Positions 21,150-33,282 of a DNA stretch of 64,000 nucleotides are shown piece after piece (the stretch's first letter is position 1; each line of letters starts with the position of its first letter). The stretch lies in the NCBI RefSeq assembly GCF_905171775.1, contig NC_053491.1, positions 225,911,247 through 225,975,246 on the forward strand, in the 5' to 3' direction. The DNA comes from Rana temporaria. Taxonomy: Eukaryota; Chordata; Amphibia; Anura; Ranidae. A model generated the notes under the pieces. That model searched no databases. It was not told the origin of the DNA and saw nothing but the letters and a program-made list of their open reading frames with translations. Position numbers and translations under genes: made by a program.

Positions 21150-21705
21150 AAATATTCACAAATTTTATGCGTGGCCCTTTGGTGATAATGATGGCTGCAC
21201 TTGAGGCCCCTCATATCAAAAAGGTTGACCACCACTGCTTTAGAGAGTTGTGTGCTGGATAAGAATGAAAGGCTGTAATGCTGAAGCAATAGTCAATGGC
21301 GCTGCAACAGAACTGTATTATTCAGGTTATTCCACTTTAGCAATAGCACCAACAATATATCAAGATCATTACCAAAATTAGGAGCCAGAACAAGCTGGTA
21401 ATGACACTAACATACACGATTACAGCATGTAATATATTTATTTAATCTACAGTAGAAGCACAAACATGCTTGGAGGGAAAAGCTCTTTAGTTGTTGACCA
21501 TCTGGATGCTGGGACGAAATGGTAAAACAGATTCAGTCCACAAGTCTTGATTGTGTGCTTATAAAATTTTAAGTGAAAATATAAATGAGTCCATTTTATA
21601 TTGTATTATATATGCATGTACATTTTTTTCTTACAGGTACATTGTCACAACTGTGTAACACAATAACATGCATAATTTGTGACAATGCCAATAGATATTA
21701 CAAGG
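21150..21705. other. Possible hAT right end plus unannotated AT-rich DNA
   Basis: CAAAAAGGTTGACCACCACTG at 21217-21237 resembles the right end of the hAT at 62085-62479, but no matching left end was found. The remainder is unremarkable. Confidence 0.35.
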
Positions 21706-21954
21706 GTGTCCTTTTATGAAAGTGAGATCAGCAGCGATCCCGAGTCTCACCGCTGATCTCAGGTCATAAACAGTTTATGAAGCTGAGGTAATCGGCGGAG
21801 AACATGTTCTCCACTGATCATCACAGCACAGCGAGAATCTGTAACTGACTGTCACAGAAACGGCCAGTTTATGAAGGTGCGATCTCAGCACCTCACTGGC
21901 GATCTGTGACAGAATTCTCACTTTCTCATTCACCAACTCAAAGGTGGAGAATCG

Positions 21955-22538
21955 GGCCTCGGACACACGACCGAGTTTCTCGGCAAAAACCAGCAAGAAA
22001 CTTGCTGGGAGATATTTTTTTGCCGAGGAAACCGGTCGTGTGTACATTTTCGTGGAGGAAACTGTTGAGAAACTCGACGAGCCAAAAAGAGAGCAAGTTC
22101 TCTATTTCCTCGACGGGAGTCTCAAATTGGGTCGTCAAGTTCCTTGACAGGCTGGTTTTCGACGAGAAACTTGAACGTCTGTATGCTAAGAAACCCGCGC
22201 TTGCTCAGAATAAAGTATGAGACGGGAGTAAAAGTAGCATTTGTAATGGAGATAACACATTTTTCAAGCTGTAACAGACTGAAAAGTGAAAATCGTCTCT
22301 TAACAAACTTTTACTTAACACGCAAACACATGAGATTAGCAAAAGCAGCCCCAATAGTTTAGCCAGTGGAATCGAACTTCCCTTGCCGTTGTATGTGTTG
22401 TATGTCACCGCGTTTGAGAACGAGGAGATTTCTGTCTTGACTGTGTGTACGCAAAGCAAGCTTGTTGCGTTCCTCGACAAGCCTAACAAGGAACTCGACG
22501 AGGAAAACATCGAGTTTCTCGGTCGTGTGTACGAGGCC
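21955..22538. mobile_element. Family A Harbinger-like MITE
   Basis: Ends GGCCTCGGACACACGACCG and CGGTCGTGTGTACGAGGCC, 584 bp, flanking triplets TCG and TCA. Interior shared with 2239-2836, in the same orientation. Confidence 0.75.
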
Positions 22539-22685
22539 TCAGAGAGAGAAGCCGAAGCTGGCTGAGTATTCTGGAGGAAGAAGGAAGTCTTTTGACTTCC
22601 ATGCTTCACACACAAGCAGCCATACAGACAGAACACATCTTCCCCACCATTACACACCCCAAAATGAGCAGGTTAGGAATTTATA

Positions 22686-22691
<6 letters not shown>

Positions 22692-22751
<60 letters not shown>
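22692..22751. repeat. (TA)n microsatellite, about 60 bp
   Basis: Uninterrupted TA dinucleotides following GTGTGTGTA. Confidence 0.95.
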
Positions 22752-22755
<4 letters not shown>

Positions 22756-23061
22756 CTACCTGCATTAAAATGCTATTATTAAAGCCATTTTTATATAATT
22801 TTTATTTATTGGTAAAAAAAAATTGTAAACCCTAAAATATGGTTTTACACATGGACTGTTCTATTACAGTTATACAGGGTTTATATTTGTATACTTTATT
22901 TAAAAAAAAATACGATTATAAATGTATTTTTCATTTATATGAATGGTGTATAGCTGCATTACATATGTGGGATTCCATTCATTTACTACACCATTCACAT
23001 TTAAATTGGCACATGTATGAGCTTTAAATATTGATAAAAACAATGTTTTTTAATAATTAGG

Positions 23062-23931
23062 TTAACCTGCCTGGCTGTATTCCCGAGTCTGACTCGGGGT
23101 TAGATTTTCCTGCTGCGAGCGGTAACCCCGAGTCAGACTCGGGCTTGCCTCGCTAGATCCACAGGCACTGTTTACTTACCTTGTCCCTGGATCCAGCGAT
23201 GCCACCGCGCTGTGTGAGCGAGCGGGACCTCGCTCGATTCACACAGCGTCCTCCTGTGCCGCCGATCTCCGTTCCCTGCGACGTTACGACACACGGGGAC
23301 GGAGAACGGCGCCAAATTCAAAAAGGTAAACAAACACAATACATACAGTATACTGTAATCTTATAGATTACAGTACTGTATGTAAAAAAACACACCCCCT
23401 TGTCCCTAGTGGTCTGCCCAGTGCCCTACATGTACTTTTATAAAATAAAAACGGTCCTTTCTCCCTGCAAACTGTAGATTGTCCATAGCAACCAAAAGTG
23501 TCCCTTTATGTCAAAAATAGTTTTAGATCAGCTAAAGAACAGCGATAATAAATTATAATCACTTGCAGAATTGTGCGATAGCGGTTTGTGGGGAAATTCG
23601 TCATAAAAAAAAAAAATAATGACAGCGACAATTCTGCAACTGAGCAAATTTCAGTGATTTTGATTTGATTACATTATTGAATCATTTTTATTATAATTAT
23701 ATTATTATTTGTTATAATTATTTATAATTATTTATTATATTATAATTTATAATTTTGTTTTTAAAAAAATGTCATACCCGGGATGCCTATAAGAATCTTG
23801 TTTGGTCAGATTTAAGTGAGTTATTTCTAAAAATTACAGACCTACAATATAAAACGCCAAATTTCCTTGCAAATAATGGTACCGCTTTCAGCATGTTTTT
23901 TCTGAAAGAATCATACCGCCAGGGAGGTTAA
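23062..23931. mobile_element. piggyBac-like MITE P1, long copy
   Basis: TTAA at both ends (23062-23065 and 23928-23931). Ends CCTGCCTGGCTGTATTC and ATCATACCGCCAGGGAGG are inverted. 870 bp. Contains the CCCGAGTCTGACTCGGGG hairpin and the same ACAGTATACTGTAATC segment as 1080-1447, plus a 500-bp AT-rich section missing there. No transposase ORF. Confidence 0.8.
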
Positions 23932-24271
23932 TGTATATTGTTTGGTGGGAATGTAACTTTATTATTTTATTAATATGTGGTGTATAATGTGTGCCGATTC
24001 GTGTTCAACTTTTGTATTTTTCACTTCCTCGTACTGTAATCCCGCTACATCACGCGAGATTACAGTGAGAGAAGCCGTTCTCAGGAGTTTCCAGGCGTTT
24101 GTAGATCGCTTCTCATCTCAGCATGAGAACCGATCTACAGAGCTTCATAAACAGGCACTCAGAGGAGAGCGATCTCCCCTGAGAATGCCTGAGAACTGAA
24201 TAGCGGTATTTTACCGCACTTTCATAAAAGGACACCAAGGTGTAGTACAACGTATTACTATCTGCTACTAA

Positions 24272-24648
24272 GGCCTCGTACACTAGACTGAGGAACTCGT
24301 CGGGTGAAACACATCGTTTTCCTCGTCGAGTTTCTTGTTAGGCTTGTCGAGAAACTCCACAAGCTTGCTTTACGTACACACTGTCAAGACAAAATCTCCT
24401 CGTTCTCAAACGCGGTGACATACAACACATACAACGGCAGGGGAAGTTCGATTCCACTGGCACAACTCTTTGGGCTGGTTTTGCAAATCTCATGTGTTTG
24501 CGTGTTAAGTAAAAGTTTGGTAAGAGACGATTTGCACTTTTCAGTCTGTTACAGCTTGAAAAATGTGTTATCTCCATTACAAATGCTACTTTTACTCCCG
24601 TCTCATACTTTATTCTGAGCAAGCGCGGGTTTCTTAGCATACACCCAA
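24272..24648. mobile_element. Truncated family A MITE
   Basis: Starts GGCCTCGTACACTAGACTG after TAA and follows the copy at 32686 up to GGTTTCTTAGCATACACCC, where similarity stops. The terminal part, about 220 bp, is missing. Confidence 0.7.
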
Positions 24649-24873
24649 CTCTAGGGCTAAGGTGTTTATCTGACTATGAATGTTTATGTGACAGTCTAAG
24701 AAATTCTGAAATTCAGATCATACCAGTGCATCAAAATAATTTAGCATGCCTGTAGTAATGTTAATGTTTAGAGATTGCCAATTTGGTTCAAGATCAAACA
24801 CCAATGTTTACATTAAGCTTCATCATCCTTCTTGGGAGCGCCAGGAGCCCTAGGACCAGGAAACACTATTATG

Positions 24874-25106
24874 TTAAGGCTCGGTCCACACAGGTGCGAT
24901 GCTGGAACGCTGCAAATCCACTGCGGGTTCCTGCATCGCACCAGACTCGCAAGGCAGTTCACACTGCCTTATGTGAACTGCTGGGAGTGTCAATAGAAAG
25001 TTAATGACACCCTCAGATCAGATTGCATATCGCAGTGCGAACTTTCGCTTTGGATATGAATTCGGACACCCATGTAATCCGATTCTGGTATGGACCTAAT
25101 AATGGG
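24874..25106. mobile_element. Partial family G2 MITE
   Basis: TAAGGCTCGGTCCACACAGG at the left end, then GTTCACACTGCC/TTATGTGAAC hairpin words and ATCGCAGTGCGAAC, as in the copies at 30163 and 44516. The right end is lost at the junction with the next family A fragment. Confidence 0.5.
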
Positions 25107-25111
25107 TTCTG

Positions 25112-25547
25112 CACAAGTTCTCTTTTTCCTCGTCGGGCTGGTTCTCGACGAGAAACACGATGTGTGTATGCTAAGAAACCCTTGCATGCTTAGAATTAAG
25201 TATGAGACGGGAGCGCACCTTCGGTAAAAGTAGCGTTTGTAATGAAGATAACACATTTGTCACGCTGTAACAGACTGAAAAGTGCAAATCGTCTCTTACC
25301 AAACTTTTACTTAACACGCAGTAACATGAGATTAGCAAAAGCAGCCCTAGGGGTTGTGCCAGTGGAATCAAACTTCCCCTGCCATTGTATGTGTTGTACG
25401 TCACCGCGTTTGAGAATGAGGAGATTTTGTCTTGACCGTGTGTACGCAAAGCAAGCTTGTCGATTTCCTCGACAAGCCTAACTAGGAACTCATCGAGGAA
25501 AACGATGTGTCTTTTCCGACGAGTTCCTCGGTCGTGTGTACGAGGCC
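25112..25547. mobile_element. 5'-truncated family A MITE
   Basis: Begins inside the element at CACAAGTTCTCTTTTTCC and ends CGGTCGTGTGTACGAGGCC followed by TAA. Same orientation as 2239-2836, with an additional short deletion after CCTCGTCGGGCTGG. Confidence 0.75.
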
Positions 25548-25641
25548 TAACAGTTTATTCGTTACACTTTACAATAGCTGTATGGATTCTGATATGAAAA
25601 AAAAAATTAAATGCCAAAATGTATATGCTGTCAGTCACACA

Positions 25642-25800
25642 GGGGTTGATTTACTAAAACTGGTGCAACAATGCATGATAGCCAATCAGCTTCTACCGTT
25701 GTCGTGTTTGATTAAGTTTTGCCAAAAACAAATTGAAGCTGTTTGGTTTCTATGCAGAACTGCACTAGGTTTTGCACTCTAGTTTTAGTAAATCAACCCA
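25642..25800. mobile_element. Family F palindrome
   Basis: GGGGTTGATTTACTAAAACT at the left and CTAGTTTTAGTAAATCAACC at the right; about 160 bp. Confidence 0.7.
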
Positions 25801-26151
25801 ACAATCTAAGATTGCAAATGTGACAAAAAGGTAGAAATATACAGCAAACCCACAACTAGGCCATAGTTCTTTTAAAAGACTCACATGGCCCAGAGTTACT
25901 ACACTGAACATTTAGGAATGCAGACCTTATCCCTAGGTTTTTTTGATTGTTTTTATTATTTAACAGCCAGGATTTTTAACAATATTAATCACCTATTAAT
26001 AAGCTATTTTCCTGAACATGTGTATGTTGCTGGCAAGTGCATAGATTGAGCCAAACAATGGAGCACTTCAATGCATAGGAATGTTTTCTGACACACAGCT
26101 GTTCCTGCTACATTGAAATTATCTCTCTAAGACCAATAGTCAGACATTTTT
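25801..26151. other. Unannotated stretch
   Basis: No gene or repeat recognised. Confidence 0.4.
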
Positions 26152-26668
26152 ATGTAGACCAAGTGAGAAAAATTAGCTGCACACCAACATCCGTCCATCA
26201 GGTTAATTAAAAAAACTGCCACCAGGACTAAAACAACGGACCCCCTTGGACCGTTGTTTTAGTCCTGTTGGCAGTCTTTCAATAAACCTGTTGGACCGAT
26301 GTTGGTGTGCAGCTAATTTCTCTCATTTGGTCTACATGTTCAAGGTTGCGAGCCGGAGCTAGCACCCAGCCCTTCCTTTTTGGTGGATTACGGGCATATC
26401 CCACTTTTAAGTACACAATGGGGTTTATTTACTAAAGCTGGAAAGTACAAAATCAGGCTCACTTCTGCATAGAAACCAATGAGCTTCTAACCCCAGCTTG
26501 TTCAATTAAGCTTTGGTAATAAAACCTGGAAGCTCATTGGTTTCTATGCAGAAGTGAGCCTGATTTTGCACTTTCCAGCTTTAGTAAATAGACCCCATTG
26601 TGTACTTAAACATGGGGTATGCCTGTATATTACTTATCTGGAGCAGTGATCTGTCTCATTTCTCCAGA
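26152..26668. mobile_element. Family E element, opposite orientation, hosting family F
   Basis: GACCAAGTGAGAAAAATTAG to CTAATTTCTCTCATTTGGTC (26158-26334) form the arms, then the tail matching 15296-15380 in reverse complement (CTTCCTTTTTGGTGGATTA, GATCTGTCTCATTTCTCC). Interrupted at 26404-26610. Confidence 0.65.
26404..26610. mobile_element. Family F palindrome with extended arms
   Basis: TTAAGTACACAATGGGGTTT and AGACCCCATTGTGTACTTAA are inverted. The fold covers almost the whole 207 bp. Confidence 0.75.
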
Positions 26669-27426
26669 CATTTTTATGGACTGATTATAATGTGTAACGA
26701 TCGTCTCTGATGTGGTCCAAAGCTAAGCAAACTCAAATGGGATGATTTCCCAGCTAAATGAGTTCATGGCTAAATACGGTATAATAATAGCAAATGCTTT
26801 TCTTTTGGTGTTTTGTGCATTTATGGTTTATGAACTATTACTTAAAGAAGAATTACAAGTAGCACGCTAAGTATACAGCTGCAGTACATATATGTGAACT
26901 GGTTTACTTGTTCAGTGATTCATGCCATCTGCCTGCTGCATAGACACTGAATCAGCAGTACAATGATGGTGATTTACTGTCCAGGTGGTGACACTAGAAG
27001 CTGCCAAACTGAACCAGGAAATACTGGAGTCATCTTGCTGCTATGTATGCATTGAATAACTACTTTAATAACATGCAATATATAGTATTGGCACTGTTTA
27101 AAAACAACAATGATGAGCTGAATTTAAGGTGGCTATAGATTTATGGGGGAGGACGCTCAAGTAGGCATGAGCTGAGCACCTGGAGATATGTCTGGTGGCC
27201 ATCCATCTGTGAAGAAGAATGCTCATCTCATCTCGATATACATATTTAAGTGCATTGTGAGAGGAGGAGTGAGCTAAGCCTAACTGGTGCCATCTTGTAT
27301 GGTAGTAACAGTAATCGACAAGATTTTCAAACAAACATTCCCCCAAAAGGATTTAAATCGGGGCTTCCGCCATAAACAGTAGATTTGGGTAGCTAAATTG
27401 AGAAGTGATTATGTCAAGCCATACAG
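26669..27426. other. Unannotated unique-looking stretch
   Basis: Balanced composition, no recognised repeat, no convincing exon on either strand. Confidence 0.4.
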
Positions 27427-28210
27427 AGGCAGTATAGTGACTTAGTGGTTAGCACTTCTACCTAGCAGCATTAGGGTTGTCGGTTTAAATCCAAACCACA
27501 GCACTACCTGCTTGGAGTTTGTATAGTTTTCCATGTGCTTTTGGGCATTTCCTCCCACACTCCAAAGACATGCTTGTAGGTTAATTGGCTCCTGTGTAAA
27601 TTGGCCCTAGTATGTGTATGTATGTGAGTTAGGGACATAGGCGTGTGCAAGGGGTGTGCCAGGTGTGCCTGGGCACACCCTAATCCTGGGGTTGGCAACC
27701 TGTCAATGGTGGGCAGATGACAGGTAAACCTCAATTCTTCCTTGCCGATCCTCAGAACCTGGACAGGAGAGGTTGCGGATTGGAATTTAGTGGAACCGAT
27801 TTGTATTTTCCTGCTGCAGCTGCTGAAAGTAGGCTTCTCCTCCTCTCCCTTTTGTCAACATTCAGCTGCCACAGGACAGAAACATAGGGGATCGATACAA
27901 ATATATGCCACCCCTCCTTTCCCTGTTCCTCTTCCTTCTGTTGCCTGGGTCCCCCATGTGCTCCCTTGCTCTCCCTTCCTCCCATTGCTTCAGGATGGAG
28001 AGCGGGGAGGAGGAAGGTAAATATGTCAAACGCATATGTGTTGGAGATTTGGGTTGCACACCCTAATGCAATAGGCTGCACACACCTATGGTTAGGGACC
28101 TTAGACTGTAAGCTTCTTAAGGGCAGGAACTGATGTTAATGTACAACATATACGTAAAGAGCTGTGTAAAATTGACGGCGCTATATAAGTACGTAAATAA
28201 ATAATAAGAA
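27427..28210 (+). mobile_element. tRNA-derived SINE, split by a hAT insertion
   Basis: The tRNA-like head has a box B GGTTTAAATCC (27482-27492). The body contains GGAGTTTGTATAGTTTTCC and CCTCCCACACTCCAAAGACA, the conserved core seen in vertebrate V-SINE-like families. After the insertion the tail resumes (GTTAGGGACCTTAGACTGTA ... GGCGCTATATAAGTACG) and ends in AAATAAATAATAA. Own sequence 27427-27635 and 28091-28210. Subfamily not determined. Confidence 0.75.
27636..28090. mobile_element. hAT-type MITE inside the SINE
   Basis: 8-bp duplication GTTAGGGA at 27628-27635 and 28091-28098; inverted ends CATAGGCGTGTGCA and TGCACACACCTATG (one mismatch). The SINE reads through perfectly when this is removed. 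Contains CTGGGCACACCCTAATC as in 19890-20167. Confidence 0.85.
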
Positions 28211-28239
28211 GAGATAACTGCCTTTTGTAGTAACAGACA

Positions 28240-28418
28240 GGGGTTGATTTACTATAAATGGAGAGTGCAAAATCTGGTGCAGCTATCCATGGCAGTCAAT
28301 CAGCGTCTAACTTCAGCTTGTTCCATTAAGTTTTGACAAAAAAAAAAAGGGAAGCTAACTGGTTTCTAAGCAGAGCTGCACCACATTTTTCACGCTCCAG
28401 TTTTAGTAAATCAACCCT
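28240..28418. mobile_element. Family F palindrome, complete copy
   Basis: GGGGTTGATTTACTATAAAT to CCAGTTTTAGTAAATCAACC; the centre TTCCATTAAGTTTTGAC is the site used by family C at 1025 and 42471. Confidence 0.75.
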
Positions 28419-29526
28419 ACAATTACATTAAATGTTCCTATTAGGCTCAGGAACATCATAATTACACCCTCTCCAACAACCCCACTGTGACACTGTCATT
28501 TATTTTAACAGTGGCTTGGTGGCAAGACTCTTTAGGACGGTGTCACCCAAACCAGTCCTTGGGGGTCACCAGGTCACCAAGTTTTCCGGACTTATTTACA
28601 AAACCACTAGTGATATAATTGCAAAAGAACTGTGACTAATAAGTTCTCTGCAATTGCCTGGAAGCCTGAAAAAAGTCAACTGTTACAGTTTTTTGATAGC
28701 AGCCTTAATAGTTGAGCAAATTCATGTGTTAGCAGCTTTATTTGATAAGAGAAAACAAAAATTATTATATTCATGATTGCATCGCATGCAATGTTAGCTA
28801 TGAGTGCTCTGACGCATAAGTCAGTTCATCTTTGTGCTGACTTTTGTAAACAATTATATTAGAATATGTAATTTTTATGTACCCACCATGCCTCACGTGA
28901 CGCTGTTTGATAAACCTGAGGCACATAATGTCATGGATACCTTATTAAACAAAGAGAAAACATCCCAATTCTTCTACATGATTCACAAATGTCTGCATCG
29001 ACCCTTTTAGAGCCAGAGGGGGAGATACATACACACACAAAAATGTTATGGCTTTATAGTAAATCAACAAGAAGGGACATGCCAGGGACATGCCAGCATG
29101 CCACTGATATATATCACTGTGAATTAGGGGATACCCTACATGGCAACCATTTTTGGTGAACTGTATATGGACACTGTGACACTGTGTTAAATTGAATACC
29201 AATTGTATTGTACACCAGAGCTCCTATTGTCATCTCCATGTTAATGTATTCGATTTCCCCATATCTAATATTTTTTGTGTAAACCAGATACTTTTTTGAA
29301 TAAAATAAATTATATTTTTTTACTCATGTGTAAATATTTCTAATTTTCCTTGCTGCTCAAAACCCCCTGGGAGTAATTTCCTCTTTTTTTCCATATCACT
29401 GTGAATTTAGCTGTAATATATCTATTTTCACCTTTGCTACAAAATTCTGTCTAATAATTCATGTAACATGTTAATAATATTTTCAATAACAATTTAATTA
29501 CATCTTTTTGTTTGCTTCCTGCTTGG
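28419..29526. other. Unannotated AT-rich stretch
   Basis: 1.1 kb with no recognised gene, terminal repeat or exon. Confidence 0.4.
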
Positions 29527-29592
29527 CACCAATTTATACAATATTAAAATGTGTACCAAAGGACAAGTGCCTACATGGTGGGGATGCCCAAT
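29527..29592 (+). pseudogene. Degraded L1 ORF2 C-terminal fragment
   Basis: One frame reads APIYTILKCVPKDKC (29527-29571) and, after a shift, TWWGCPIA (29570-29593). Together these resemble the TP..L.K..P.....C ... HLWWGCPKI zinc-knuckle region of L1 ORF2 (compare residues 1120-1152 of the intact element). Only about 65 bp remain and the frame is broken. Confidence 0.45.
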
Positions 29593-29806
29593 TGCCTCAG
29601 GGTCTGTTTATAAAAGTCTGAATCGATTTATGAATGTCGAGAATGATTTTCAGTTTTAAAGGAAAGGCAAGGAAAGAAGACAATGGTTTTATTTTATTTA
29701 TTCCATTTATTTATTTGTATTCTCTGTTGTTTTCTTTTCAGAATTACGGTACTAAGAGAATAAAAAGTGGGATTTGAGGAAGTCACATATATTAGATACA
29801 TAGTGA

Positions 29807-29918
29807 GGCCCCATACACACGACCGAGTTTCTCGGCAGAATTCAGACAGAAACTCGGTCGGAGCTGAATTCTGCCGAGAAACCGGTCGTGTGTACACTTT
29901 CGGCCGAGGAAGCCGACG
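29807..29918. mobile_element. Truncated family A2 MITE
   Basis: GGCCCCATACACACGACCG after TGA, then GAATTCAGACAGAAACTC and its complement. Similarity to the 269-bp copies stops at GAAGCCGACGAG, so the right part is missing. Confidence 0.7.
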
Positions 29919-30162
29919 AGCGTACCAACTTTTCGATAGTTTAGAGTGCCTTGATTTTAGCTAGGTTGTTTTTATTGTGTTTTATATTGTGCTTTTGTTT
30001 CTGTTTGCTTGTTTGTTTGTTTTTTTGCTATGCAATTGAGCTTAGGTATGCCCAATATGCTCTGTTATGTACTGTTAACTCCGAAACCTGCAATAAAAAT
30101 AGGTTTTGGGAGCCCTGTCATTGAATTTTGGAAGTGAGGCATGGGGAAAACCAATTTATGGG

Positions 30163-30682
30163 GGCTGGTTCACACTAGTGTGATGCCAAGCATTGCATGT
30201 GATTCGCACCATAATACTGTGCAGATCACATTTTTGAACAAAAACATTTTATAATTTTTTTTAGAAAAAAATAAATTATTATATTTAAAAAAAATTACAA
30301 ATTCTTTTTTATACATTTTTTTTTTATTTTAACAGGACAAGGAAGAACAGGCAGTTGTGTCTGTATCTCTCCCTGCAACTGCTAAAAGTCAGTGGAAGGG
30401 TTTTCAGCTGCCGAGAGCCGCACAGGGCATCCTGTAATTGCCCCTCCTTCCCTCTGGTGTTTGGGCCCCCCTGTGTGCCCGGTCCCCCTATCAGTGGCCC
30501 TGTTCACACCCATGTGATCCGAATCTGCAAATCGCGCAGTGTTTTGCAAACTGATTGTGGGGTGTCGTTAACTTAACGTACACTCTGCAATCAGTTCGCA
30601 TGAACAGGTTTGCGATTTGGATGCCGTGCGAATTTGAAGTGAATTTGCTGTAAATTCTCACTGCATCTAGTGTGAACCGGCC
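30163..30682. mobile_element. Family G2 MITE with foreign interior
   Basis: Ends GGCTGGTTCACACTAGTG and ATCTAGTGTGAACCGGCC. The centre (about 30330-30500) has CCCTGCAACTGCTAAAAG and CCCCTCCTTCCCTCTGGTGT, similar to the interior of the hAT at 27636-28090, suggesting an embedded fragment. Confidence 0.6.
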
Positions 30683-31536
30683 TTAACAGTACAAAAAAAT
30701 GGCCACTGCCCCCACCTATAACTGGCTTTGGCAGCAAGGACTACATAGAAGGGCGACGCATGTCAAACAAAATCAAAGAACATGTGTTTCCACTGTGGAG
30801 GCTCTCAAAATTTATAGTTAGGACTGCAGATAATACTGAGGGGTAATACTGTTTTTTATGCTCACTGTTAGGCAGGATAATTCGGTTGGGTGCAGGCTGG
30901 TCGGTAAGTTGAGCTAATAATTTTCTTTGGCTTTGTTTAATTTATGGTGCCTAGCCTTGCTGAAAAAAATACGACTTTTGCATAAAGTTTTGTATAACTA
31001 GGCTGAGTCATAACATATCAATACATCTTTAAGCAAAAATAATTACGCACAATGCAGTTTTAAGATATTTTCTTGAATGTCACCCATAATTATGACTATG
31101 CACAGAGATATCCGCACAAAGCTAACTTTCTCTTACAGAATCTTACTAAAGAATTCAGCAATCAATTTTCTCCAGCCTCTCCCAAGCCTGAAATGACAGA
31201 TGACATTAAACAACTGGCTGCATGCATCTACCTAAGAGCTGCTAGTTAAAATATAGAAACTTTTACATAGAGATTGATGCATTTTATCAGGCCTCATTTA
31301 CGCTTCTGCATTCTGTTGTGTTGCATTAATGCAGAAAGGTTAACATGCATTGCATCAAGGCAGCCCATTAATTTTGAAAGGATTGCTAACGCACGACAAA
31401 GAACAAAACAAAATAAAAAAAATAAAGAACTGTAGCATTTTATAATGCAGTGAACCACAGAGAACGCAACAATGCACAGGCCCATTGGCACCTACTGCCC
31501 ATATGCATTGGGATGCCATTCTAAATTAACACAAAT
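30683..31536. other. Unannotated stretch
   Basis: No gene, exon or recognised repeat. Confidence 0.4.
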
Positions 31537-31971
31537 GAGTTGATTTACTAAAACTAGAGAGTGCACAATCTGGTGCAGATGTGCATGGGTAGCCAATCAG
31601 CTTCTAAGGCCCCGTACACACGACCGAGTTTCTCGGCAGAATTCAGCCAGAAACTCGATCGGAGCTGAATTCTGCCGAGAAACCCGGCGTGTGTACACTT
31701 TCGGCCGAGGAAGCCGACGAGTTACTCGGCGAGCCAAATAGAGAACATGTTCTCTATTTCCTCGTTGTTCAATGAGGAAAGTTGGCTCGCCGAGATCCTC
31801 GGCGGCTTCACAAGGAACTCGACGAGCAAACCGATGTGTTTTGCCCGTCGAGTTCCTCGGACGTGTGTACGGGGCCTAACTTTAGCTTTGACAAAAGACT
31901 CTGGAAGCCGATTGGTTTTTATGCAGAGCTGCACCAGATTTTGCGCTCTCCACATTTAGTAAATGAACCCC
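31537..31971. mobile_element. Family F palindrome split by family A2
   Basis: GAGTTGATTTACTAAAACTA at the left and CATTTAGTAAATGAACCCC at the right. Halves 31537-31607 and 31877-31971 are continuous in other copies. Confidence 0.75.
31608..31876. mobile_element. Family A2 MITE, 269 bp, TSD TAA
   Basis: GGCCCCGTACACACGACCG and CGGACGTGTGTACGGGGCC with TAA at 31605-31607 and 31877-31879. Central GAGAACATGTTCTC palindrome. Confidence 0.85.
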
Positions 31972-32685
31972 AAAGTGCCACGCTTTATTGTGCACATTTT
32001 ACCGCATGCTTTTGCAACATATAATCATGTAGGGGGCCTTAATGTTTCCTACTCATACGCCAGTCATAGAAGGCACACACCCTACTGGATAACAGCACAG
32101 ATAACGTACAAAGTGTTCTAACCAACAGCAACTAATTAAGTTACATATTAAGTCAAATTAATGAAAATATATTTTTCCATGATTTACTGTTTTTATTTTT
32201 ATTATGTAAGTGATGGACTGGGGCCTACCCCAAACTGTCCTGCCTAGACCTAAGGCCCATTATAAATAACCAGTAGCTACCGCTAGCATGTACTTGCAGT
32301 CAAGACATAATTTACGATGAAAAGCCAAATACATTTAAGACAAGTTCTAATGCTCAGTTAATGCTAAAATGCTACTCTATAATACAGATATGATTTGTAC
32401 AATATAAAATATGAATTTCATGAAATAAAGCTTGAAGGAAGGGGGCTTGCGTTTCTTTGTGAATAATGATATAAATATATATTGCAGTTTGTTATAGTGT
32501 AAATGATAATTATTATGGTGACGGATCCTCATCTTTATTACCATGGTAGCAATTGCCTATAGACGTGATCATAACCAGATTGGGAGTTTACTGTTAGTAC
32601 AACTAGATTGGGAGAGGATTGTAAGGTATATGGGTATCTTCAGATCACACTAGACACCACTGATTGATAATTCTTGGAAGGCTGA
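31972..32685. other. Unannotated AT-rich stretch
   Basis: No recognised gene or repeat. Confidence 0.4.
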
Positions 32686-33282
32686 GGCCTCGTACACACG
32701 ACCGAGGAACTCGTCGGGCGAAACACATCGTTTTGCTCGTTGAGTTCCTTGTTAGGCTTGTCGAGGAACTCGACAAGCTTGCTTTGCGTACACACTGTCA
32801 AGCCAAAATCTCCTCGTTCTCAAACGCGGTGACATACAACACATACAACAGCAGGGGAAGTTCGATTCCACTGGCACAACTCTTGGGGCTGCTTTTGCTA
32901 ATTTCATGTGTTTGCGTGTTAAATAAAAGTTTGGTAAGAGACGATTTGCACTTTTCAGTCTGTTACAGCTTTAAAAATGTGTTATTTCCATTACAAACGC
33001 TACTTTTACTCACGTCTCATACTTTAATCTGAGCAAGCGCGGGTTTCTTAGCATACACACGCCCGAGTTTCTCGTCGGAAACCAGCCCGACCAGGAACTC
33101 GATGAGCCAATTTGAGACTCCCGTCGAGGAAATAGAGAACTTGCTCTCTTTTTGGCTCGTCGAGTTTCTCGACAGTTTCCTCGACGAAAATGTACACACG
33201 ACCGGTTTCCTCGGCAAAAAAATATCTCCCAGCAAGTTTCTTGCTGGTTTTTGCTGAGAAACTCGGTCGTGTGTATGAGGCC
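32686..33282. mobile_element. Family A Harbinger-like MITE, full length, TSD TGA
   Basis: GGCCTCGTACACACGACCG to CGGTCGTGTGTATGAGGCC, 597 bp, TGA on both sides (32683-32685, 33283-33285). Opposite orientation to 2239-2836. Confidence 0.85.

Larger units (their letters stand above)
21706..24235. mobile_element. Family H element enlarged by nested MITEs
   Basis: Ends GTGTCCTTTTATGAAAGTG and CACTTTCATAAAAGGACAC are perfect inverted repeats, with CAAGG on both outer sides (21701-21705 and 24236-24240). Own sequence: about 21706-21954, parts of 22539-23061, and 23932-24235. No transposase ORF. Confidence 0.65.

Noticed and set aside
27482..27492. Functional tRNA gene
   Set aside because: The box B lies in a SINE head; no complete cloverleaf or acceptor stem can be drawn.
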